DNA of 64,000 bases from Anaspis maculata (lineage: Eukaryota; Arthropoda; Insecta; Coleoptera; Scraptiidae), in contig OX421968.1 in assembly GCA_949128115.1 (NCBI GenBank), positions 3,100,001 through 3,164,000 on the forward strand, written 5' to 3'. The first letter of the stretch is position 1, and the number at the start of each line of letters is the position of its first letter. This document shows, one piece after another, positions 1-8,857 of the stretch. The translations under genes were made by a program, and so were the position numbers. Under the pieces are notes generated by a model. It worked only from the letters and a program-made list of their open reading frames with translations, was not told the DNA's origin and ran no database searches.

Positions 1-329
1 CAACATTTTCAGGAAAATGACATCGGTTCAACAACGTCTATAAGCAGAAAACCCATACTTTTTTTTTTGGTTTATTTAACGTCAGCCTATTTCCGCAACG
101 AAGCCTAACACCGATGCCGGTGAATGCTTTCCTTCACTATACAGGAAATCTTGCCAAACCCCTTAACAATATAAGATGTATAAAAAATCACGTCTCTACA
201 CGTAAATTGTACGAGTATATTTGCGACGCGTTTCGCCCTTACAATTGTGGATAAAGGGCCATCTCCATGGGCTAGGGATTTTTAGCGACCACCAATATCG
301 CATGGAGTCGGCACCATTGTTCATATTTT

Positions 330-480
330 ACATGCTAGTGCTATGCGACATAGCAAGCATTCCAACTAAATCAAGGAACTTGTTTTCGAGACGAAAATCC
401 AACCACTTCAGTGGGTATCGAATCCATGACCCTTGGCATGGCAGTCGGACGCGTTCACCATCACACAACTTTCTCAAAGC
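330..480 (-). mobile_element. tRNA-derived SINE relic (family 2)
   Basis: On the minus strand a tRNA-like head can be read: GTGAACGCGTCCGACTGCC followed by a box-B-like GGATTCGATACCC. It leads into a body containing GTTCCTTGATTTAGTTGGA. The same body (GTTCCTTGACTTAGTTGGA) recurs on the plus strand near 49,460-49,500, so this is a dispersed family and not a tRNA gene. No clear poly-A tail or target duplication was found and the borders are approximate. The long open frame over 221-613 on the other strand is not considered coding. Confidence 0.5.
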
Positions 481-620
481 CATACCTAATGATCACGAAG
501 AACCGCCTTCAGTATGGGTTCATTTGTTTTTGCGAATAAAAAAAAACTGCGGGAATTTTTGGCTCCCGTTTAGACCAAAACAATTGAACGTGATCAGTGC
601 ATCTCAAATTTAAACAATAT

Positions 621-1336
621 CCAATTTCTTTAGTATGTGGTAGAAACTCGACGAAAAAAAAACCGTCGAGAATAGGACGAAGTGCGATATAAGCAAAATA
701 TTAAATGAAATATTTTACGGAATGGTTTTTGATCGCTTTCAATAATTCAACTTTGGGCGATTTCTGAAGAAAAATGAAATCAATCTAATATTTCATTGAT
801 ATTATCGATCGCCCACATATCCAATTTAGCCAATCAGAACCGAATGAGACCCACGCGACTCGGTTAAAGCTATCGATTATTGCACACTAGCAGGTGAAAA
901 GAGCACACTAGGTAATAGCACCGGATTCAATTGAAATATTTTCGGGCCCACGACCAATATGAAATTGAAACGACTGTATTCATACTTTTTGGGATAGGTA
1001 TATGGTAGAAACTACAATTTCTAGTAATAGTCTCTTTGGGCGATAATCAGCGAAATCCAACTCGTGTTTTGTGTTTTATTCGAGTTGAATGTTTTTAATT
1101 CCTCAAACTATCAATCGCTCGAGAAGTAGACCTCGACTTCGTCTCGGAATTTTGGTCAGATAATATCGGGTCTACTTTCACCTCTTCATTGACAGTTGTT
1201 TTCGGGTTAAAACGATTGAACTGGAAAAACACTTAGCACTTGTAATATTACTACTGAATAGACACGACTTTCAAAATTTCGAAGCAACTAGAGGAAAATT
1301 CAGGACATTTCCCAAAACCAGAATTACGTTTCAAGC
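621..1336. other. No recognised gene or repeat
   Basis: AT-rich sequence without an exon-like open frame, tandem array or inverted repeat that I could recognise. It lies on the downstream side of the candidate minus-strand exon at 1342-1447 and could be intron of that gene. Confidence 0.4.
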
Positions 1337-1341
1337 CTTAC

Positions 1342-1447
1342 CTGCCGAGTGTTACGTGTGTGTCCCTGCAGCGCCCCGCCAGATAAGTGGTTTACTGCTG
1401 CGTTTACATTCCACTGCTTCAGCTAGCTGTCTTCCTGTTTTGTCCAC
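1342..1447 (-). other. Candidate spliced exon of a minus-strand gene
   Basis: On the minus strand a pyrimidine tract ending TTTTTTTTTCAG gives a strong 3' splice site at 1448-1450. A 5' splice site, CAG|GTAAGG, lies 106 bases further on (intron side 1336-1341). The enclosed sequence is richer in GC than its flanks. One frame is open for about 31 codons from the acceptor (beginning V-D-K-T-G-R-Q-L-A-E-A-V) and then meets TAA a few codons before the donor; the other two frames close early. It may therefore be a last coding piece followed by a spliced 3' UTR, an untranslated exon, or a non-coding RNA exon. I do not recognise the peptide. The splice signals are the main evidence. Confidence 0.35.
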
Positions 1448-1809
1448 CTGAAAAAAAAATGCAATAAGTAATAGTAGGTCACATCATCAGCAATGAGATT
1501 TCAAAGAGATCTGGGTTGGTTGCTTTGCTTGATATTTAAGGAAATAAACGTCAACGTCTGTCAAAGAACGAATGAACTGGAATATTATCATTTACGTCAT
1601 ACTAAAATCTAAAGCACGACACCTTGCTGCAATGAAAGCGGAATCAAGTGGATGACTATAATGTATATGTGGTAGGAATTTAAAGAGCGATGGATCGCAT
1701 GGGTTAAAGTATACAAAAAGTGCAAGACGCTTCTCCAGACACCAAGAGCTGAATAACATCATTTGCCGTGCTTTGCAGTCAGCAAAAATATCAGTTTTAG
1801 AACCAGCTC

Positions 1810-2153
1810 GGAGCGGCGGTGGCCGAGTGGTTTTGGTGTTGCCGCGCCAAGCCAGTCGTGATCTACCGCGCGGGTTCGAATCCCGCCTCGTCCATGGATA
1901 TTTTGTGTTGTCCAAAAATTGTTCCGACCTTACTATGCCATATCTGCACCTGTCTGACTACAGCGGTTACAGAAAAAATGGATTTCTGACTACAGAGTTG
2001 AGTGCTATCGGAGTACTGTGGCCTCACATAGTAACAGTAGGCAATTCAAGTATAATTAAAAACGTGTACCAAAAACCCACTGAATGTCCCGTCGACGCTA
2101 ATAACCATCGTAGTTGATGCGTCGTAAAACATTCAAAAAAAAAAAAAAAAAAA
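1810..2153 (+). mobile_element. tRNA-derived SINE, complete, with target duplication
   Basis: A class II (Ser/Leu-like) tRNA head carries an A box TGGCCGAGTGG and a B box GGTTCGAATCC. An unrelated body of about 250 bp follows, ending in a 20-bp A run (2135-2154). An exact 11-bp direct repeat, AGAACCAGCTC, flanks it at 1799-1809 and 2154-2164, which is a textbook target-site duplication from LINE-assisted retroposition. The 7-bp acceptor strands of the head do not pair (GCGGCGG against CTCGTCC), so it is not a functional tRNA gene. The clean duplication and uninterrupted A tail suggest a fairly recent insertion. The open frames crossing it are not considered coding. Confidence 0.85.
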
Positions 2154-2164
2154 AGAACCAGCTC

Positions 2165-2869
2165 ACCTGGCTGAGTAGGAAAGACGGAAAGCGGGTTGAC
2201 GGCAGAACACTCACTCCTCGGATACGAGGTCAGGTCAGATGCTTATTTGGGAAGCGACCTGGTGTAGGTGTAGATACATTGCTTCGTCTTATTTAGAAGC
2301 CTCAGCCTCATCAGTTAAAAGTGATGCGGTTGCTGTGAATGCGGCCACAAGGAAAAGGAATAAATTTTAAACAGGATTGGCAAAAAACATGGTTTTTTTC
2401 AGAACAAAACAAAATGTTTTTTTTGTTTTAAACATATTTTTAAGTGTTTAAATCTGCTTTTTTCTTTTTGAAAAAAAAAACATGTTTGAAACAACTGAAA
2501 AACTTGTTTTAAACATGTTTAAAACTCACGTTTAAGATGTTTGATGACTGTTTTTACCGTCATAAGTTCATGGGTATGGGAGACGGTTTTTACCGTCATA
2601 ACTTCATGGGTATGGAAGACGGTTATTACCGTCATATGCGTCGCAGGGTTTCATACCGTCTCTGGAGCTCAGCTGCGCTCGCAGGTAGTTGGTATTGCGT
2701 ACACGTGTCGCGACGGATTAATTGTCAACAAAAAGCATTAAGCGACATTCACAACCTCCAAATTAACCCCAACCGTATTGCACATACATACGCATAACCG
2801 TAGAAGTCTGGCATGCCCAATTATATGATGTTGTTCACAGTCTCAACCTCAACTTGCTACATAACGAAG
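2165..2869. other. No gene; AAACATGTTT-rich stretch
   Basis: Between 2385 and 2535 the sequence is rich in AAACATGTTT/GTTTTAAACA motifs, and a similar cluster lies at 4065-4140, bracketing the inverted repeat at 2870-3680. The short block 2548-2640 repeats a TTTTTACCGTCATAACTTCATG motif two to three times. No coding signal is seen. Confidence 0.35.
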
Positions 2870-3680
2870 ACTTGAAATTTCTACGTATATTATCCGTTTC
2901 ACCCTTGTTTGCCACACAGCAAGCCATGTAGCCATGATATTGTCTTGTTAGGTTTAGCATACCTACTGATGACAGCTCATGAATTGATTGACAAATTTTG
3001 ACAACGTCAAATCACAAGATGCCGAAAATGATTCCGCATAAGACAAAAATGCAAGTTTTGCGGCAAATCCAGTATATTAAACGCCTGCAACCAGATATGG
3101 TCCAAAAAATGGCAGTGGGTGGGACCGCGTTAGTTTTTATTGGGGTGAGTAGAAACCTACGGTTCCTTACTATCAGCTCAATCCTGACCTGTATGAACCA
3201 AGCAATTCACGTTTTGGGTCATGGACAGGGAGCTGGTGCCTAAAAACCTAGTCCATACCTGCTTCCTGTCCATCATCTCCTCTACAAAAGCTCATAGTTT
3301 TGTTCCCAATTATGCATCCAACACCTGGTGGTCGGTGGTACTGCGAATAATTACAGTGGCATTTGCAGCAGATGCAAGGAGTTTCCCAGGTTCGGATGTT
3401 TAGGGGGGTCAAGATTTCACCCCTGAATCTAGAAAAACCATTCACCTGTACCTGCCGCGCCATTTTTTCGTCGCTTTTTCCGGGCTAGGCTCCCTGTCCG
3501 AATTTTCTTCCACAGTGCGGCGTCATCCACGTGTCAGACTGTCAGAGCTACATAACCTCCACTGCGTGAAACCACCTGTGTGTCTCAGGCATACCAATGT
3601 AACTGAAAATTTTCATAGATTGCTGTGTGGCAAATAAGGGTGAAACGGATAATGCATAAAACCTTACAAGTTACAAGCTT
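2870..3680. repeat. Inverted repeat enclosing a candidate exon
   Basis: The left arm around 2890-2935 (TATCCGTTTCACCCTT, then TTTGCCACACAGCAA) is matched in reverse complement around 3612-3655 with few differences. Weaker similarity extends outwards and inwards to about 2870-2970 and 3575-3680. The roughly 600-bp loop between the arms is not itself palindromic and contains the candidate exon 3019-3144. It may be a non-autonomous element that captured host sequence, or a gene flanked by copies of a repeat. Confidence 0.5.
3019..3144 (+). other. Candidate first coding exon of a small protein (unidentified)
   Basis: An ATG in good context (CACAAGATGC) opens 42 codons. They end at a strong 5' splice site, GG|GTGAGT, at 3144/3145. 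Codon use looks coding-like and unlike the surroundings. The predicted peptide starts M-P-K-M-I-P-H-K, is basic, and ends with a hydrophobic stretch G-G-T-A-L-V-F-I-G that could begin a membrane span. Two downstream acceptors are plausible (near 3297 and 3369) but neither gives a convincing continuation. It lies in the loop of the inverted repeat 2870-3680, so it may be a captured gene fragment. A vague resemblance of the GGT-hydrophobic end to cytochrome c oxidase subunit 7A was judged too weak to use. Confidence 0.3.
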
Positions 3681-3731
3681 TTATGTAGGTATACGTTGGA
3701 AGTTCACGTATAATTTCGGCTTTTGTTTCAT

Positions 3732-3812
3732 AGTCCAGGAATTTTAGCTGTTAAAATCGCAAATAGCGAACAAAAATAAAATCCAGCCGGATTTTTGCAT
3801 ATAAGCTCAGTT
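3732..3812 (+). repeat. Dispersed repeat, copy 1
   Basis: The segment running from TAGTCCAGGAATT through AATAGCGAACAAAAA to CCAGCCGGATTT and GCATATAAGCTCA is repeated in the same orientation at 13112-13186, just outside the solo LTR there. It is probably part of an unrecognised mobile element. Confidence 0.6.
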
Positions 3813-4251
3813 AAGCATGTAGTTCAACATACTGGAAGTCCTCAAGAATCCTGTGAGCTCCGGCTGTTGTGACCTCGAGAAGAACTTGAGGATCAGTTTT
3901 TAGCGTTTATCTCGTGAACGATGGCCTTAATCTTCATCATCCGATATAAAAAAGTTCACAGATCAGTCCAAGAAATCAAAAATTCATAAAGCCATAAAGG
4001 TGGTGAAGAACTATCGAAAATAAAGTCCGAGTTAATAATTTCCGTAAAAAAAAAGAGAAAAAAAACCTGTTTAAATCATGTGCAAAAAAAAACATGTTTA
4101 AAACATTTTGTTTTGAAACAACTAACCCTGGTTTTGAAACTTGTAAAATCAGAGCTATTCCTTCGTTCTCTTTGCCATCGAAACTTAAGGTCCATGGTGT
4201 TTAAATGCCATCAACTTCATCGATACCTCATGAAACTTGGTGAAGTTTTGA

Positions 4252-4489
4252 CCGTATTCATAGTCGTTGTCAAGTGAACCTTGTTCAAGTATCACTCTTA
4301 ATTTTTAATCAAGCTGTAACTCAAGCACGATTTCCGTTTCATGGGCATATTTTTGGCTATTACCGTAAAATAGTATTCCTCGAGGAAAGTCGAAGTTATG
4401 TCTATGAAACAGAATTCGTACTTGAATTACAGCTTGATTTTAAGTGATACTTGGACAAGGTTCACTTGACAACGACTATAAATACGGGC
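4252..4489. repeat. 238-bp palindromic repeat
   Basis: The arm ATAGTCGTTGTCAAGTGAAC... at 4258-4320 is mirrored in reverse complement at 4425-4485, centred near 4373. It sits about 30 bp left of the 4522-5580 palindrome. No clear duplication flanks it. The ORF over 4080-4277 only overlaps it by chance. Confidence 0.65.
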
Positions 4490-4521
4490 ATCAGTCACAA
4501 AAAAAAACTATCAAAACTATA

Positions 4522-5580
4522 CCGGGTGATCATTTGAAAACTATCCATCTGCAATAACTCCCGATTCCTTGTGAAAATGTCTTCGAGCAAAAAGAGGTCG
4601 ATTTTTATATCAAGGGGGACATCTAAAACATACATTAGCGATTTTCTATCTTTAGCCCCCTTGCCCCCACCTACCCCAACTTTGAAATTTCAAATGACAC
4701 TACCTATTTTGCGATACATTAAATTCAACAGAATTAAATTCTCTTTCTGAAAAAATATTTCTAAAATTTTCAACCCTACCCCTCTTCCCCCCTAAATTCT
4801 TTGAGTGTCCAATTGAATATTCTTGACCTCTCAATTCTCTTCAATGCAGTCAACGTCATCCTGCACAGCATCGAAAGAGAAAATTTTCTATGGAAAAAGT
4901 GCCACCCAAATTCACCCCTTCGCTCCCCCCTCCTCACCTTAAAAATCAGAAATGACAAAACCTACTTTGTGATACATCTAATTGAAGGGAATTGAATTCT
5001 CTCCCTGAACACAATTTTTTCGAAATTTTTAAAACCCCTGTTTTCCTACTGAAATACTCCAAATGTCCAGTTAAATGGGGAAGGGGTTGAAAATTTAAAA
5101 AAAAATTGTTTCTAGAAAGAGAATTTAGTTTCCTTTAATTTGATGTATCACAAAGTGGGTGATATTTTGTTAAAATTCAAAGTTGAGGTGGGGGAGAGCA
5201 ATGGGGTCAATTTGGGTAGCACTTTTTCCACCGAAAATTCTCTTTTTTGAAGCAATTCAGGGTGATTCTGACTAAATTGAAGAGAATTGAGGGGTCCAGA
5301 AAATTTTTAGGGAGAAATGGGGTAGAATAAATTTTTTTGAAAATATCTCTTTCAAAAAGAGAATTTAATTTTCTTCAATTGGATGTATCGCAAGATAGGT
5401 AGTGTCATTTGAAATTTTATTTTTGGGCTGGGTGGGGGCGAGGGGGCTGAAGATATAAATTTGCCAATGTATGTTTTAGATGTCCCCCTCGATATAAAAA
5501 TCGACCTGTTTTTGCTCGAGGGAATATTGACAAGGAATCGGGAGTTATTGCAGGTGTATAGTTTTCAAATGATCACCCGG
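4522..5580. mobile_element. TA-flanked palindromic element, 1.06 kb
   Basis: The termini CCGGGTGATCATTTGAAAAC and their reverse complement are flanked by TA on both sides (4520-4521, 5581-5582), as expected for Tc1/mariner-like or related non-autonomous elements. The arms are inverted over most of their length and include CCCCACC-rich tracts and the motif TCGATTTTTATATC. Multiple shorter inverted/direct copies of a roughly 270-bp sub-block are visible inside. The interior is clearly related to the element at 50914-51992, but the outermost 20-30 bp differ. Confidence 0.8.
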
Positions 5581-5582
5581 TA

Positions 5583-6639
5583 TGTAAGATGTTGACTGTA
5601 TAATAGTATAGTAAAGAATCAGTATTATCATCCAACGTGAAAATTCTGCGTCGAACTCTCAATATTTTTAGATTAACTTTTACATGATGTTTTTATAATT
5701 TTCACTATTGTGCATGCCTATATTTTTCATGGAATATTTTAAGTAAGTTTTGAGAAAGAATGTTGGGCAATATTCATACACGAAAGCGTAGTTCCGGAAA
5801 TTAACTTTCAAAATGCCATGGGACACAGCTTGAATTCCAAAGTTGAGAGATCTTGACTCTCAAAAGTTTGGGCGTCATCAATCACGGCGTGGAGTTAGTT
5901 ATAAAAGTGGAAAAATAGAGCTAGATGAAAGTATTACCACGCTAGACTAAGTGCTCATTCGGAATACTTTGAGAGCAGTTGTTACACAACAATAATCGTT
6001 TTGTGAACGGCTGGGATGATTTGAACTTCCATTGATCTGCAAAGCTTCGCCTAAAACTATAAGTGAAAATAAGACCAAAAGGCCTGAATCAGATATGCAA
6101 CAGGAAATTAAAAATTATTGTATGTGCTATATATACCTGAATCGCATTTGAAATTTAAATTGGAATAACTTACTCTGCGATTCTAATTTCATCGCAGTGC
6201 ATTTCACGCATAATAACACAAATTATTTAATTAAACATATAGAATTTCAGTCGCTTCTAATGAAATACTCAACCGTGCTTCTGGTTGGCTTACAGCGTTA
6301 CATGAATAACCTACCTACTACCTGTCAGCATTTCCTGTAGAATATCCTGGCATAATTATATGATTTGCCTTCAACAAAATTACGTTGAGCATTTCTACCT
6401 CGTTTCCGAAATGACAACATTGAAAAGAAAGTTGCGCGCCGATGGCGAGGGGAGTTTTTCGTGACTCCAGTTGATGCCACTTGCTGGGACTGGTCTGATA
6501 CACTATCCACTTTACGTCTAGTAGAGTTTTCAAGCCGCGGTAAGTCGTCAAAAAACGTCGATTGCTGGATTTTTGAGGTGAAAATGAATGAACCAGCCAG
6601 AAATGTTGCTTGGGGCCTGAGGATCAATACCTACTATAC
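5583..6639. other. No recognised gene or repeat
   Basis: AT-rich sequence separating the 4.5-5.6 kb palindrome from the nested complex that starts at 6640. Open frames over 6318-6627 lack splice or codon support. Confidence 0.4.
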
Positions 6640-6807
6640 TGGTCACAACTTGAAGTGGGTCACCCAAAAAATTGTTCGGGTTTTAATTTTTGTCAATCTC
6701 TTGAAAATCATCGGATTTTGAAATAACTGACACCAACTTCAAGATAAATCCTTCTACTTTCACCATCTGCAAATGATTGTTGGCTCGTGACAGCGATATG
6801 TTCAATA

Positions 6808-6878
6808 CAGGGTGAGAAAGAATGCCTTGTAATTTTGTACTTTTTCGCAATGGTACAGGAACTTTCGTGGCCACCCTG
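6808..6878. mobile_element. 71-bp mini-element with CAGGGTG/CACCCTG ends
   Basis: CAGGGTGAGAAAGAATG at the left and GTGGCCACCCTG at the right, with TA on each side (6806-6807, 6879-6880). It is the shortest member of the CAGGGTG class in the window. A diverged copy sits in the opposite arm of the complex. Confidence 0.55.
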
Positions 6879-7202
6879 TAATTTTGGATTTGGCTGTATT
6901 TGGTATCAATAGTATGAGGAACTCATTGTTTTTTAGCTTGATGCTCCAGGTTGCATAGTTACAGAAATACGATTTCTTTTTCAAGAGGTGATTTTTCGCG
7001 CTGTACTGCTTTTAATTTTCACAAATGGCTTCAAATATTCAATCAAGTAGGTTATCAAGTTTGATCGATTATTTCAAAAGTAATTGATGCTGTTATAAAC
7101 AGTTTTTCTCTGAGTTTAGCAAAAATGACTTTGAAAATTGTAACAATAACTATAATAATAAATGTAACATGGCAATATTAGGAATTAATCTTTCGTGAAT
7201 AA

Positions 7203-7476
7203 TTAAATCAACTAAACTGGCTAAACTTATCGCCAGATATCAATCCAGTTAAGCACATATGGGATGCTATCCAAAGAAGACTGTCAGCACTACCAGTACA
7301 ACTCACTACAAGACAAGAACTTATTGGATGCTCTAACCGCGAAGTGGAGAGAAATCCCTGTGGCAACTATCAATAACCTGTTCAAAGGTATGTTTAAATC
7401 CTACCAAAAAGTAGTGCGGTCCAGACCACGTCCAACTTTCTATCGAAATATTTTGCCCCGTTTTCATTGCTCATAA
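7203..7476 (+). pseudogene. Tc1/mariner transposase C-terminal fragment
   Basis: Frame 3 from 7215 reads W-L-N-L-S-P-D-I-N-P-V-K-H-I-W-D, matching the SPDLNPIEHxWD block of Tc1/mariner DDE transposases, the region of the third catalytic residue. After Q-R-R-L the similarity moves to frame 1 (L-L-D-A-L-T-A-K-W-R-E-I-P, then I-N-N-L-F-K-G-M), the usual end of the family. So there is at least one frameshift near 7310. A TAA lies at 7200 and nothing N-terminal is recognisable, so the DNA-binding domain and the first two catalytic aspartates are missing. It may be the remains of the autonomous element that mobilised the surrounding TA-flanked palindromes, but that link is inference. Confidence 0.8.
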
Positions 7477-7867
7477 TTGAAATTTAATTGAAAAAAATTT
7501 TCGTATGAATTAACGTGATCAAGTAACTAACTAAGAAAAACAAGCGAATATGCCTCATGGGCATGAGGCTCAGTAGCGCACTTCCTTTTTGAAGGATTAG
7601 TGAACGCAAGATGTTAATTAGGGTTCTACCGTTATTTAGGCAGAAATTTCAATATGGCGGCCAAAATAACGTCTGATCCATGAAATTTGGCTTAAAAATC
7701 AAAATGATGTATAGACAAGGGTGAGTTCCAAGTTTCATGAAAATCGTTCCACTAATAAGACATTTCAATATGGCGGCCAAGATGGCGGCATGATGTTGGC
7801 TGGAGAATAAAAATGATCATACGGAACAAAGGTGAGTCCCAAGCTCCATGAAAAATCGTTTAGTGAT

Positions 7868-8845
7868 AAGAAATTTCAGTATGGCGGCAGAGCATCATTT
7901 ATCCAAAATCGGATGTATTTTGATTAAGTTCACATCGCCTGTGAATTTCACTCAAATCGGACCACTTTCAGAGAAATTCAAAATGGCGGATCTAAGATGG
8001 CGGCCAAGGGACAAAAGTCATTGGTCAACTTTATATGGTGGTCACGTACGCATTCGATTGGCGTTTGCACCACATTAATATATGTTTTCGTTGAGGCATA
8101 ATTCTCCTAGTTCTATCACTTTGAAACATGTTCAATATGGAGAATACAAGATGACGGCGGGGCATCAATTGTCGGAAATTGGATGTATCTAATTGAAGTT
8201 CACATCGCCTGCGAAGTTCACTCGAATCAGACCACTTTCAGAGAAATTTAAAATGGCGGATTAAAGATGGCGGCCAAGTGACAAAAATCTTTGGTCAACT
8301 TTATATGGTGGTCACGTACGCATTCGATTGGTGTTTGCACCTCATCGATATCTCTTTTCGTTGAGGCATAATTCTCCTAGTTCTGTCACTTTGAAACATA
8401 TTCAATATGGAGAATACAAGATGGCGGCGGGGCATCAATTGTCGAAAATTGGATGTATCTAATTGAAGTTCACATCGCCTGCGCATTTCACTCGAATCAG
8501 ACCACTTTCAGAGGAATTCAAAATGGCGGATCAAAGATGGCGGTCAAGTGACAAAAGTCATTGATCAACTTTATATGGTGGTCACGTACGCATTCGATTG
8601 GCGTTTGCACCACATCGATATCTCTTTTCGTTGAGGCATAATTCTCCTAGTTCTATCACTTCGAAACATGTTCAATTTGAAGAATACAAGATGGCGGCAG
8701 GACATCAATTGTCAAAAATTAGATAGATCTTGATGTGGTTTACATTGCCTCCAAATTTCATTTCAATCGGATCACTTTTAGAGAAATTCAAAATGGTGGA
8801 TCAAAGATGACGGCAGAATAACAAAAAACTAAAAGTGAACTTGAC
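7868..8845 (+). repeat. 270-bp tandem repeat, about 3.6 copies
   Basis: Landmarks recur with an exact 270-bp spacing: GTCACGTACGCATTCGATTG begins at 8041, 8311 and 8581, and the GGGGCATCAATTGTC block at about 8163, 8433 and 8703. Units contain AAAATGGCGGATC-AAGATGGCGG motifs. Related single units occur at 26700-26900 in another element of the family. The ORFs at 7848-8078 and 8301-8486 are shadows of the repeat. Confidence 0.85.
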
Positions 8846-8857
8846 ATCCTGGACATA

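Noticed and set aside
1415..1432. Minus-strand TGGAATGTAAAC resembling the start of miR-1
   Set aside because: Only the first 11 bases agree and no hairpin precursor forms around it.
1810..1894. Functional tRNA-Ser/Leu gene
   Set aside because: Acceptor stem does not pair and the unit continues into a SINE body with A tail and target duplication.
3019..3144. Resemblance of the exon's hydrophobic end to cytochrome c oxidase subunit 7A
   Set aside because: Only a short GGT-hydrophobic pattern matches; the preceding conserved residues of that family are absent.
3248..3463. Cysteine-rich minus-strand ORF of 71 codons
   Set aside because: No recognisable zinc-finger spacing, no splice signals, and it overlaps the plus-strand candidate intron.
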